This document shows positions 7,555 through 15,981 of a DNA stretch of 43,113 nucleotides, piece by piece (within the stretch, counting starts at the first letter, position 1; every line of letters starts with the position of its first letter). The stretch is taken from contig DEYT01000164.1 of the NCBI GenBank assembly GCA_002364975.1, forward strand, positions 1-43,113, given 5' to 3'. The notes beneath the pieces are model-generated. The model ran no database searches. It was not told the DNA's origin and was given only the letters and a program-made list of their open reading frames with translations. This stretch comes from Opitutia bacterium UBA3151 (GTDB lineage Bacteria > Verrucomicrobiota > Verrucomicrobiia > Opitutales > Seribacteraceae). A program made the position numbers and the translations under genes.

Positions 7555-8598
7555 ATGTCTCGTTTTGTTACTTTGTTCACCGGTCAATGGGCCGATTTAT
7601 CTTTACCTGATCTCGCAGCCAAAGCGGCTGAAATGGGATATGACGGGCTTGAACTCGCCTGTTGGGGGGATCATTTCGATGTAGACAAAGCAGCAGTCTC
7701 CAAGAAATATTGCCAGGAAAGGTGGGAGATTCTCTCAGATCACGGCTTAACCGCATTTGCAATTTCCAGTCATTTAGTGGGGCAGGCTGTTTGTGATTTA
7801 ATTGATGAAAGACACGAGTCCATTCTGCCTCCGGATGTATGGGGAGATGGTAATCCTGAAAAAGTTCGCAAACGGGCGGCCCGAAAATTGGCAAAGACTG
7901 CAAAAGCTTGCCGTAATTTTATTAATGCGAAACCGGGTCGAAAGAAAAAGGATGACTTTCCGGCCGTGGTCAATGGTTTTACCGGCTCCAGTATTTGGCA
8001 TTCGATTTATGCATTTCCGCCAACAGACCAAGCATTTTGGGATAAGGGATATGCGGACTTTGCCAAAAGGTTTGGACCCATTCTTCAAGAGTTCGAAAAA
8101 CAAAATGTTAACTTTGCCTTGGAAGTGCACCCCACTGAAATTGCGTTTGATATTGCCAGTGCCGAGAGAGCACTTGCGGCGGTCAAGGGCCATAAGCGTT
8201 TTGGTTTCAACTACGATCCTTCTCACCTCGGGTATCAGGGTGTGGATTATGTAAAATTTATCCGTACTTTTCCAAATCGTATTTATCACGCTCACATGAA
8301 AGACGCATGGTGGGGACACGGGGATGGAACCGTTGGAGTTTTTGGAGGACATACAACCTTTGCTGACCCTCGACGCCAGTGGGACTTTAGATCGGTTGGT
8401 CGTGGAGATATAGATTTTGAAGAAATCATCATTGCCTTAAACGATGTTGGGTATTCGGGCCCTCTTTCCGTAGAATGGGAAGACAGTCGAATGGACCGCT
8501 TTCATGGAGCTGAGGAATCTTGCGAGTATGTAAAAGCCTTGGATTTTGAACCGAATCAAATGGCATTTGACTCTGCCTTTGATAAAGAAAGGCAATAA
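7555..8598 (+). CDS. Sugar phosphate isomerase/epimerase, TIM barrel (AP endonuclease 2 fold)
   Basis: This 347-residue protein of the xylose-isomerase-like TIM barrel family begins MSRFVTLFTGQWADLSLPDLAAKAAEMGYDG-like, typical of the family start. Probable metal and catalytic residues lie in LEVHPTEIAFD (Glu), NYDPSHL (Asp, His), HAHMKD (His) and LSVEWED (Glu). Members isomerise or epimerise sugars and inositol derivatives; the substrate here is unknown. It is followed 9 bases later by a Gfo/Idh/MocA oxidoreductase and then a second one, so the three probably act in one sugar or cyclitol oxidation pathway. No clear Shine-Dalgarno site precedes the ATG. Confidence 0.9.
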   Translation: MSRFVTLFTGQWADLSLPDLAAKAAEMGYDGLELACWGDHFDVDKAAVSKKYCQERWEILSDHGLTAFAISSHLVGQAVCDLIDERHESILPPDVWGDGNPEKVRKRAARKLAKTAKACRNFINAKPGRKKKDDFPAVVNGFTGSSIWHSIYAFPPTDQAFWDKGYADFAKRFGPILQEFEKQNVNFALEVHPTEIAFDIASAERALAAVKGHKRFGFNYDPSHLGYQGVDYVKFIRTFPNRIYHAHMKDAWWGHGDGTVGVFGGHTTFADPRRQWDFRSVGRGDIDFEEIIIALNDVGYSGPLSVEWEDSRMDRFHGAEESCEYVKALDFEPNQMAFDSAFDKERQ

Positions 8599-8607
8599 AG
8601 CGGAGCC

Positions 8608-9774
8608 ATGAAAAGAAAATTACGCATGGGAATGGTCGGGGGAGGAAGAGGTGCCTTCATTGGAGGTGTCCATCGTAGGGCAGCAGCCCTAGATGGAAAC
8701 ATTGAACTGGTTGCAGGTGCGTTTTCTTCCGATCCAAAGAAATCATCCCTCTCGGGAAAAGATTTTTTCCTGGACCCGTCGAGGGTCTATGGATCATTTC
8801 AGGAAATGGTTGAAAAAGAGAAGGCCTTGCCTGAAGGTGAAAAAATTGATTTTGTCACCATTGTCGTCCAAAATCACTTACATTTTGAAGTGGCCAAAAC
8901 TTTTTTAGAAGCAGGGTTTAATGTGATTTGCGATAAACCGGTAACTTATGATCTCGCACAAGCAAGAGAATTGAAAAAGATCATAACTAAATCCAAAAAA
9001 GTTTTCGCTTTGACCCACAACTATACCGGATACCCGATGGTCAAACTGGCTCGCCAAATGATTAAGAAGAAGGAGCTTGGGGATCTGATTAAAGTAGTCT
9101 GCGAATATCCCCAAGGTTATGCGATTACCGCACTTACCGGTGAAGAAAAAGCAATCTCAAACTGGCGCGCTAACCCAGAAATTGCTGGTATTTCAAATTG
9201 CATGGGTGACATCGGAACCCATGCAGAAAATTTGGTTCACTACATTACGGGACTTGAGATTGATAAGCTTTGCGCGGATCTTTCGGTCAACATTCCAAAT
9301 CGTAAGTTGGATGATGATGGAAATGTATTAGTTCGTTTCAAGGGTGGAGCCCGTGGAATTATTTATGCCTCTCAAGTCTCCAACGGGGATGAGAATGACT
9401 TATGCATTCGCGTCTATGGCACCAAAAAATCGATCGAGTGGCATCAAGAGGAACCAAACGATCTTATTGTAAAAGATGCTCGGAGTCCGAGGCAGGTCTA
9501 TCGCCGGGGCAACGGATACATCACTGGTGCTGCGGCAGAGCATACCCGAATCCCTTTTGGACATCCAGAAGGTTTTATTGAAGCATTTGCTAATGTTTAT
9601 AATTGTGCATCGGTAGCGATTAGAGATGAAATTGCAGGTAAATTTCCAAGAAAATCAGGGTATGACTTTCCGGACATACGGGATGGTATTATTGGGATGG
9701 CCTTTATTGAAACCGTTGTTAAAAGTTCAAAATCCAAAGAAAAATGGGTCAAGTTCCCATCCATTCCAAAATAA
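8608..9774 (+). CDS. Gfo/Idh/MocA family NAD(P)-dependent oxidoreductase
   Basis: This 388-residue oxidoreductase has a Rossmann glycine motif at the N-terminus (MVGGGRGAFIGGVHR, with a basic start), then VICDKPVTYD, the family EKP signature in its DKP form with the catalytic Lys kept. The C-terminal domain includes GDIGTHAENLVHYITG, with the usual Asp and His. It probably oxidises or reduces a sugar or cyclitol using NAD(P). It has a good Shine-Dalgarno site (GGAG) and follows the TIM-barrel gene closely, implying co-transcription. It is related to, but clearly different from, the next gene, so the two are not a recent duplication. Confidence 0.93.
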   Translation: MKRKLRMGMVGGGRGAFIGGVHRRAAALDGNIELVAGAFSSDPKKSSLSGKDFFLDPSRVYGSFQEMVEKEKALPEGEKIDFVTIVVQNHLHFEVAKTFLEAGFNVICDKPVTYDLAQARELKKIITKSKKVFALTHNYTGYPMVKLARQMIKKKELGDLIKVVCEYPQGYAITALTGEEKAISNWRANPEIAGISNCMGDIGTHAENLVHYITGLEIDKLCADLSVNIPNRKLDDDGNVLVRFKGGARGIIYASQVSNGDENDLCIRVYGTKKSIEWHQEEPNDLIVKDARSPRQVYRRGNGYITGAAAEHTRIPFGHPEGFIEAFANVYNCASVAIRDEIAGKFPRKSGYDFPDIRDGIIGMAFIETVVKSSKSKEKWVKFPSIPK

Positions 9775-9782
9775 TATTTTCT

Positions 9783-10868
9783 ATGACTACAAAAATCGGA
9801 ATTATCGGTGCTGGTGGAATGCTTCAGTATCACGCTGCTGGGTTTAAAGCTGCAGGAGCGGACTTGTTTGCTGTTTGTGACATGAATCAAGTGGCTGCCA
9901 AGAAGGCAGCCGATGAGTATGGAATTCCCCATATTTTTTCTGACTCGGAAAAAATGTTAGATGAATTGGGCGAGCTGGATGCCGTAAGCATTATTACTCC
10001 AAACCGAACCCATAGACCACTCGCAATTCAGTCTTTAAACGCAGGAAAGCATGTTTTTTGCGAAAAACCCCCGGCCTTGAATGCCGAGGAAGTCTCTCAG
10101 ATGAAAAGTGCTGCTGATCAGGCAGAAAAGACCCTAATGTTTAATTTTAATAACCGTGCCCGCCCCGAATCCTATGCCCTTCGCAAGTATATCGAGGCTG
10201 GCGAAGTGGGAAGGATTAACTCAGCACAAGCTAAGTGGATTCGTAGAACGGGGATTCCTGGCTTCGGTGGATGGTTTACCAACAAGGAACTTTCTGGTGG
10301 AGGTCCTTTAATTGATCTTTTGCATATGGTGGATCTTGCAATGTTTTACATGGATTATCCGGCTCCTTCATATGTTCTCGCGCAAACCTTTAATGATTTT
10401 ATTGAGAATAAAGGCTTCAAAGGGCCCTGGGGAATTCCGGATGTCCAAGATGGAGTAACTGATGTTGAAAGTGCGGCCCATGGATTTGTTCGTTTTGAAA
10501 CCGGACAAGTTTTAAGTTTTCAAGTTTCATGGGCCGAAATGAATAAGCGGGAAGAAGTTTCAGTTACCTTCCAAGGGCAAAAGTCTGGCGGTATGATTCG
10601 CCGATTATTTGGAGCTGATGGTTTGGATGAGACCGCGATTGATGATTGCGAGCTATATGTCCAAGAACACGGAAGGTCGGTGAACCGATCGATCATCACC
10701 GAAGAAAATCAAGATATGGGAAGGGTTCGTTCTGCGGAAAATTTTGTTCGCTCGATTAATGGTGAGGAGAAACCCTTGAACACTCCAGATCAAGCATTAA
10801 ACTTGATGAGAATTATCGATTCAACTTATGAATCTGCTCGAACGGGTCGACCAGTAGACATAGCTTGA
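9783..10868 (+). CDS. Gfo/Idh/MocA family NAD(P)-dependent oxidoreductase (second)
   Basis: From the ATG at 9783 this is 361 residues; the open frame extends back to 9744 into the previous gene, but the later ATG puts the Rossmann motif (KIGIIGAGGMLQYHAAG) at the N-terminus as expected. HVFCEKPPALN carries the EKP signature with the catalytic Lys, and GGGPLIDLLHMVDLAMFYM holds the conserved Asp and His of the C-terminal domain. It starts 8 bases after the upstream oxidoreductase gene stops. Substrate unknown; paired oxidoreductases with a sugar isomerase suggest stepwise conversion through a keto-sugar intermediate. Confidence 0.92.
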   Translation: MTTKIGIIGAGGMLQYHAAGFKAAGADLFAVCDMNQVAAKKAADEYGIPHIFSDSEKMLDELGELDAVSIITPNRTHRPLAIQSLNAGKHVFCEKPPALNAEEVSQMKSAADQAEKTLMFNFNNRARPESYALRKYIEAGEVGRINSAQAKWIRRTGIPGFGGWFTNKELSGGGPLIDLLHMVDLAMFYMDYPAPSYVLAQTFNDFIENKGFKGPWGIPDVQDGVTDVESAAHGFVRFETGQVLSFQVSWAEMNKREEVSVTFQGQKSGGMIRRLFGADGLDETAIDDCELYVQEHGRSVNRSIITEENQDMGRVRSAENFVRSINGEEKPLNTPDQALNLMRIIDSTYESARTGRPVDIA

Positions 10869-10914
10869 GGCTTGCCAGAAACGATTGTTTAAATCATTTT
10901 ATCTTCTTTATCCT

Positions 10915-11208
10915 ATGGGCAAACAATATAATAAATTAATTAAGAGAAGACGTCGCACGGCTTACCTTGCACGCCAAAAAGCAGCAATACTTAACGAGAA
11001 ATCAACCGCTGGAAAAAAGAGCTCAAAAGCTACCGCAGCGAAGCCTGCCACACGCCAAAAAGCCGCAACCAAAGCCGCCAGTAAACCTGCTCCCAAAGTA
11101 GCCAAGAAAGAGGTTGCGGAGAAAGCAAAACCTGATGATGTTTTGGGACCTGAGGTAGCGGGTGAAGATGCACTTTCGGAAAAAACCGAAAAGACTCCCG
11201 AAAGCTAA
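10915..11208 (+). CDS. Small Lys/Ala-rich basic protein
   Basis: From the ATG at 10915 this is 97 residues beginning MGKQYNKLIKRRRRTAYLAR, a very basic helix-forming start, followed by a low-complexity Lys/Ala/Pro tract (residues about 25-70) that resembles histone H1-like or nucleoid-associated tails. It ends in an acidic stretch. The frame extends ten codons upstream, but the later ATG gives the start I associate with short proteins of this type in Verrucomicrobiota. A nucleic-acid-binding role is inference from composition. The neighbours give no direct clue. Confidence 0.7.
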   Translation: MGKQYNKLIKRRRRTAYLARQKAAILNEKSTAGKKSSKATAAKPATRQKAATKAASKPAPKVAKKEVAEKAKPDDVLGPEVAGEDALSEKTEKTPES

Positions 11209-11228
11209 GAGGGTATTGGGATGAATTG

Positions 11229-11708
11229 ATGATTTTTCCCAACGCTTTAAAATTCTTTACTATATTCGGGTTGGTTTTAACTGGCTGGGGGACTCCAAGT
11301 TTGAAGGTGTTGTCCCATTCTTTTCGTGAACACTACGACTTTGTGCGTATCAGTGAATATTTTTCTGGAAAAGAAAATACCAGTGGCCAAATTATTTTGC
11401 GATCTCAAGAGAATCATCGAACTGGTCTTTATTTTCATGTTCTATTCCAGGATATTGGAACAGTCATGCCAGTCCAAAATCACAAGTTGATTTTAAAAAT
11501 TTTAGATTCGGAATCCATTGATTTTAAAACCCACTCTTTTGATCTTTCTCCTGAAATATTAAAAGAAGGCAAAATTTTACTCGGTCTTAGTGGCAAGGAT
11601 TGGACCTCACCCCAAACAACCCCGATCGCCTGGTACTTAGAACTCCAGACCAAGAACGGGAAAATCCTTGCCGATACTCAAAGCTATCTTTGGTCTCACA
11701 AAAGATAG
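11229..11708 (+). CDS. Exported or membrane-anchored protein of unknown function
   Basis: This is a 159-residue protein from the ATG at 11229 (a TTG lies one codon upstream). The N-terminus (IFPNALKFFTIFGLVLTGWG) is a hydrophobic signal or anchor. The rest is beta-rich (TSGQIILRSQ, GLYFHVLFQDIG, LILKILDSES, AWYLELQT), consistent with a small extracytoplasmic beta domain. I do not recognise a family. It overlaps the start of the DNA glycosylase gene by about 19 bases, so the two are probably co-transcribed even though a functional link is not obvious. Confidence 0.65.
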   Translation: MIFPNALKFFTIFGLVLTGWGTPSLKVLSHSFREHYDFVRISEYFSGKENTSGQIILRSQENHRTGLYFHVLFQDIGTVMPVQNHKLILKILDSESIDFKTHSFDLSPEILKEGKILLGLSGKDWTSPQTTPIAWYLELQTKNGKILADTQSYLWSHKR

Positions 11709-12595
11709 GTGTAGATTCTTCATCTTCGAGTTGGAACTCGATAGAGAATCATGGTTTTACTGAACAAAGCCTTTCGGAGACTTTAATCGGGGGTCAGTCC
11801 TTTGTTTGGGATGAAAATGGAGCAGGGGAGTGGGAAGGAATCATTGCTGGTACAAAGTTATCTCTTCGTTTGAAAGACGAATATTTACAGTGGCGGACCA
11901 TGGGCCCCAAAGTTTTTTCAAAACAGGAAGTGAGTGACTACCTTTGGCTTGATTCCTCCTATCAGGAAGCGATTGATTCTTTACCTTGGAGATCGGACCC
12001 GATTCTTCGGCGCTGCATCGAGCATCTGCCCGGTCTGAGAATCCTAAATCAACCCCTGGACGAGACCCTTTTTTATTTCTTGCTTAGCCCCGTTAAAAGT
12101 ATCCCTCAAATCAAAGAGATAGGAAGGCTTGTAGCACGGATGTATGGTCCAGAATTAGGCGGGGAAAAGTATGGCTTCCCAGGGTGGTCTGCGTTGGCAG
12201 AGGTACCAGAAGAAAAGTTTCGTGAGCTTAAGCTCGGATATCGTGCCAGAAATGTGGTTGCCACTGCCTCGTTTCTAAGTTCTAGAGCTGGCTGGATTGA
12301 CTCGCTATCCGAAAGGAGCTATTTGGAAGCCCGAAATGAAATTATGAAATTACCCGGAGTGGGTGGGAAAATTGCCGATTGCGTTTTACTATTTGGAGCC
12401 CGCAAACTCGAAGCATTTCCGATCGATACCTGGATTGAAAAAGTTCTGAGCCTCCGATACGGTTTGGGAAAGTGGAACCAAGATCAAAAACTTAAGTTCG
12501 CCCATTTACATTTTGGCAGCTTTGCTGGTTTAGCTCAGCAATTCTTTTTTTCAGCGGAGCGGTTAGGCTTTTTGAATCAAAACTTAGGGAGATAG
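11690..12595 (+). CDS. 8-oxoguanine DNA glycosylase family (OGG1-type HhH-GPD)
   Basis: The N-terminal OGG domain shows GGQSFVWDENG, matching the family GQSFRW motif. The helix-hairpin-helix is LPGVGGKIADCVLLFG with the catalytic Lys (residue 227 from this start), and FPIDTWIEKVL gives the catalytic Asp (246). The family removes oxidised guanine and cleaves the backbone as a bifunctional glycosylase. The Asn triplet that in human OGG1 contacts the orphaned cytosine appears replaced by Val-Lys-Ser (SPVKSIPQI). The start is uncertain: the ATG at 11600 lies 109 bases inside the previous gene, so the TTG at 11690 is chosen; no other standard start precedes the conserved region. Confidence 0.85.
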   Translation: MVSQKIGVDSSSSSWNSIENHGFTEQSLSETLIGGQSFVWDENGAGEWEGIIAGTKLSLRLKDEYLQWRTMGPKVFSKQEVSDYLWLDSSYQEAIDSLPWRSDPILRRCIEHLPGLRILNQPLDETLFYFLLSPVKSIPQIKEIGRLVARMYGPELGGEKYGFPGWSALAEVPEEKFRELKLGYRARNVVATASFLSSRAGWIDSLSERSYLEARNEIMKLPGVGGKIADCVLLFGARKLEAFPIDTWIEKVLSLRYGLGKWNQDQKLKFAHLHFGSFAGLAQQFFFSAERLGFLNQNLGR

Positions 12596-12656
12596 CGAGC
12601 AAATTAATTCTCAGGTTATAGATGGCGCGTAAAATGCAATAAATTGATTCGTTCTT

Positions 12657-14102
12657 ATGAATCCTGCCCCTTTTGAAAAATATAAGACTGAAGATTTCTT
12701 CGATGAAATGTTCGGAAATTCCTCTGGGGAACCACTTTTACATTATCAAAAAATCTTTGACAGAATAAGTAGATTAACCCCTGTAGAAATCGCAGAAAAA
12801 AGAAGCCATGCAGATTCTTCTTTTCTCGAGCATGGAATCACCTTTACTGTTTATGGGGACGAAGAAGGGACAGAGAAAATATTTCCCTTTGATTTGATCC
12901 CCAGAATCATTCCTAGAGCAGAATGGGAAATTGTCGAACAAGGACTAACTCAACGAATCCTTGCCCTCAATTTGTTTCTCAATGACATCTATCATGATGG
13001 AAAAATACTTTCTGATGGGGTAATTCCAAAAGAAATTGTTTATTCTTCTCCAAATTATAGAAGAGAAATGGTCGGGATCGATGTCCCGAAAGATATATAT
13101 GTTCATGTTTGTGGTTCTGATCTTATTCGGGATGAAACCGGTGCTTACTATGTTTTGGAAGATAATGCCCGCTGTCCATCCGGGGTATCTTATCTTCTGG
13201 AAAACCGGCAGATTATGAAAAGAACTTTCCCGCAGACTTTTCAAGGCATGTCGGTTCGATCCGTTGAATTGTATCCAGAAATCTTACTTTCAACTTTGGA
13301 ATACCTTTCCCCTCGGAGATCCCAAAAACCTGTTTGCGTAGTTCTAACTCCTGGAATTTATAACAGTGCCTATTTTGAACATACTTTTCTTGCCAGGCAA
13401 ATGGGCATAGAAATTGTCGAAGGTCGTGACCTAATCGCGATTGATGGGTATGTTTACATGCGAACAACCCATGGCTTGGTTCAAGTAGATGTCATCTACC
13501 GTCGTTTAGATGATGATTTTTTGGACCCATTATTTTTTAACAAGGATTCAACTCTTGGCGTTGCAGGTTTGATGGATGCATACCTTAAAGGAAATGTGGC
13601 ACTGGCAAATGGAATTGGTACCGGAGTTGCAGACGATAAGGTTACCTACGCCTATGTACCCGAAATGATTCGTTATTACCTGGGGCAAGACCCCATCCTT
13701 CCCAATGTTCCAACTTATTTATGCTGGAGAGAAAGTGATCGAGATCATGTACTTGAAAACCTCGAGAATTTAGTGGTTAAACCAGCGAATGAATCTGGAG
13801 GTTACGGATTACTAGTTGGAACGGATTCAACCAAGAAAGAGAGAGAGGAATATAAGGAGCGAATTAAATCGAACCCCAGAGATTTTATCGCACAACCCAT
13901 TGTCTCGCTTTCTAGGCACCCCACAATATTTGAAGACTCGATCGAAGGAAGGCATGTTGACCTCCGTCCTTTTATTTTATATGGCAAAGATATCGATATT
14001 GTACCTGGGGGCTTAACGCGTGTTGCCCTTCGCAAAGATTCACTTGTGGTAAATTCCTCCCAAGGTGGTGGAAGTAAAGATACATGGGTACTCGAGAATT
14101 AA
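12657..14102 (+). CDS. Circularly permuted ATP-grasp family protein
   Basis: This 481-residue protein of the circularly permuted ATP-grasp type 2 family (DUF404/DUF407) is recognised by FPFDLIPRIIPRAEWEIVE, LNLFLNDIYHDGKIL, YYVLEDNARCPSGVSYLLENR and the C-terminal block PANESGGYGLLVG with HVDLRPFILYG. Such enzymes are predicted ATP-dependent carboxylate-amine ligases; the substrate has not been established. The next two genes (alpha-E and transglutaminase-like) are its usual partners, and the three stand 6 and 43 bases apart on the same strand, so they form one operon. No clear Shine-Dalgarno site. Confidence 0.92.
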   Translation: MNPAPFEKYKTEDFFDEMFGNSSGEPLLHYQKIFDRISRLTPVEIAEKRSHADSSFLEHGITFTVYGDEEGTEKIFPFDLIPRIIPRAEWEIVEQGLTQRILALNLFLNDIYHDGKILSDGVIPKEIVYSSPNYRREMVGIDVPKDIYVHVCGSDLIRDETGAYYVLEDNARCPSGVSYLLENRQIMKRTFPQTFQGMSVRSVELYPEILLSTLEYLSPRRSQKPVCVVLTPGIYNSAYFEHTFLARQMGIEIVEGRDLIAIDGYVYMRTTHGLVQVDVIYRRLDDDFLDPLFFNKDSTLGVAGLMDAYLKGNVALANGIGTGVADDKVTYAYVPEMIRYYLGQDPILPNVPTYLCWRESDRDHVLENLENLVVKPANESGGYGLLVGTDSTKKEREEYKERIKSNPRDFIAQPIVSLSRHPTIFEDSIEGRHVDLRPFILYGKDIDIVPGGLTRVALRKDSLVVNSSQGGGSKDTWVLEN

Positions 14103-14108
14103 TGGATT

Positions 14109-15074
14109 ATGTTATCTAGAGTGGCAGATAATTTGTATTGGATGAACCGATATGTTGAGAGAGCCGAGAGCTTGGCTCGAGTGGTCGAAGTGAACCAAGA
14201 CAATTTACTAGAGTTGGATGACAATATAGAGTTGGATCGATTCTGGCTTTCTTCCATCCATGCTTTTCATGCCCATGAATATATAGATCATGAAAAGGAA
14301 AGCTCCGCAGAATGTTTCTTTTTGTTTTCAGATTCCTGGCCTAGTTCTATCCGCAATTGTATTTTTTCTGCACGGGAAAATGCGCGTATGGTTAGAGATC
14401 AGTTGTCCGAAGAGATTTGGGTTGAATTAAATAGCATTTATCATTTTTTCCGAAGCAAGGATGCAGAAGTTTCATTTGACCAAACCCCGCAGCAGTTTTT
14501 TCAGAAAGTAATTCGGTTTTCCTTAGTCTTCCAGGGCTTATCCGATGCGACTGTCAATCATGATGAAGGCTGGCTTTTTATGTCGCTCGGAAAATACCTT
14601 GAAAGAGCAGATCAAACTAGCCGTGCATTGGATGCATTGACTCTCAAAGAAAAGAAACCTTCTCGTAAAGATTTAATTGCAGCTTTACGAATTTGTTCAG
14701 CACTTTCTGCATTTCGCAGGCAATACAGAGGAGAGCTTTCATTGCGAAATGTTGCAGAATTTCTATTGTTTTCCCAAGATTTTCCAAGGTCTATGAGATT
14801 TGCCATAAGAAGGATTGATTCCAATCTTCATGAGTTGTCCGGGGTTCCCAGCGGAAATTTCTCGAATGAGGCAGAGAGGCTTGCGGGTAGTGCCCTTGCC
14901 GCTGTGAATTTCACAAACATTGATGCGGTACTTGCTCGGGGCTTGCATCTTTCTCTGGACGAGCTGCAATTAAGTTTAATGGATGTCGGTCAAAAGATTT
15001 TCGAGACTTATGTAATGTCTCCCCTAGAGCTTCAAAATGTAAACGATGATCAATCGATGCAAGCACAGCAGTAA
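14109..15074 (+). CDS. Alpha-E domain protein (DUF403)
   Basis: This 321-residue, almost entirely helical protein begins MLSRVADNLYWMNRYVERAESLARV, the hallmark of the alpha-E family. Further family-like segments are SARENARMVRDQLSEEIWVELN and FMSLGKYLERADQTSRALDAL. Its biochemical role is not established; it nearly always accompanies the circularly permuted ATP-grasp protein, and a joint role in peptide or amide bond formation has been proposed from gene context. Here it starts 6 bases after that gene, and a transglutaminase-like gene follows. Confidence 0.92.
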   Translation: MLSRVADNLYWMNRYVERAESLARVVEVNQDNLLELDDNIELDRFWLSSIHAFHAHEYIDHEKESSAECFFLFSDSWPSSIRNCIFSARENARMVRDQLSEEIWVELNSIYHFFRSKDAEVSFDQTPQQFFQKVIRFSLVFQGLSDATVNHDEGWLFMSLGKYLERADQTSRALDALTLKEKKPSRKDLIAALRICSALSAFRRQYRGELSLRNVAEFLLFSQDFPRSMRFAIRRIDSNLHELSGVPSGNFSNEAERLAGSALAAVNFTNIDAVLARGLHLSLDELQLSLMDVGQKIFETYVMSPLELQNVNDDQSMQAQQ

Positions 15075-15117
15075 TGACTTATTTGCTCTCACCTTTTTAA
15101 GTTAAACTCCTTTAGCC

Positions 15118-15981
15118 ATGCGCTTATATGTTTTTCATCAGACAAAGTATCGTTATCCATCTCCCGTTAAAGATAGTTTTAATGAACTAAGGCTATACCC
15201 AATTAGTAATGAATGGCAAAAGTGTGAAAGCTGTTTCATTCATGTCCTGCCTTCCACGCAACTTCAGCAATATTTGGATTTAAATGGAAATATAGTAAAC
15301 CATTTTGAAATACCCCAGGATCACTCCAAGTTAATTATTGAGAGCAGATCTACCGTTACCACCCATTCTAGGGTCGATTTTAACGCCCTTCCATACGGAA
15401 AGAAAATGAGTACCTTGAAAAAGATGCAAGGTCAATCGGAAGCACGGCCATATTTACAAAGCTCATCATTCGTAGAAATCAATCCTGAATCTTGGCGTTT
15501 AGCAGTGGATGTACAAGCAGACTCTCAAGATATTTTTCAAACGGCATACATGATCATGGAATTCATTTTTCAAAACTTTGAATACTCTAATTCCATAACC
15601 TCGGTTGAAACCCATGGTAACCAAGCTTTGAAACTTCGAAAAGGAGTTTGTCAGGATTTTGCCCATGCCGCTTTGGTGCTTTGTCGATGCTTGAGTATCC
15701 CTGCTCGGTATGTCAGTGGATATGTTTTCGATAGAACGCGGGATCAATCCATGAGAGGTGCAGAAGCTTCGCATGCATGGATAGAGGTACTAGTGAATGG
15801 CTTTGGGTGGTTTGGCTTGGATCCCACGAATAATCAAGTAGTGGACGAAAATTATATAGTTTTAGGCACGGGCATGGACTATAAAGATGTTGCCCCCGTT
15901 ACCGGCACTTATTTTGGTAAACCGCCAAAAAGTATGGAAGTGAATGTGACCGTGAAAAGAATGGATAGTTCTGACCGTTAA
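15118..15981 (+). CDS. Transglutaminase-like cysteine protease/transferase
   Basis: This 287-residue protein has the bacterial transglutaminase N-terminal beta domain (MRLYVFHQTKYRYPSPV, a family start) and a transglutaminase core. The catalytic triad is visible: Cys178 in RKGVCQDFAH, His219 in SHAWIEV and Asp235 in GLDPTNN. No signal peptide is seen, so it is cytoplasmic. It probably hydrolyses or transfers amide bonds in the product made by the ATP-grasp partner; that is inference from the conserved trio. It ends at TTAA (15978-15981), the four bases also supplying the stop of the convergent ABC gene. Confidence 0.93.
   Translation: MRLYVFHQTKYRYPSPVKDSFNELRLYPISNEWQKCESCFIHVLPSTQLQQYLDLNGNIVNHFEIPQDHSKLIIESRSTVTTHSRVDFNALPYGKKMSTLKKMQGQSEARPYLQSSSFVEINPESWRLAVDVQADSQDIFQTAYMIMEFIFQNFEYSNSITSVETHGNQALKLRKGVCQDFAHAALVLCRCLSIPARYVSGYVFDRTRDQSMRGAEASHAWIEVLVNGFGWFGLDPTNNQVVDENYIVLGTGMDYKDVAPVTGTYFGKPPKSMEVNVTVKRMDSSDR

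Noticed and set aside
7798..8352. 184-codon open frame antisense to the sugar isomerase
   Set aside because: Composition is typical of a shadow frame, and the sense strand encodes a well conserved TIM barrel.
8608..10868. Tandem duplication of Gfo/Idh/MocA genes
   Set aside because: The two proteins share only family-level motifs (CDKPVTYD against CEKPPALN, different lengths and C-termini), so they are not a recent duplication.
11600..11689. ATG start for the DNA glycosylase inside the previous gene
   Set aside because: It would overlap the exported-protein gene by 109 bases, and the extra residues look like an out-of-frame translation of that gene; conserved OGG sequence begins later.
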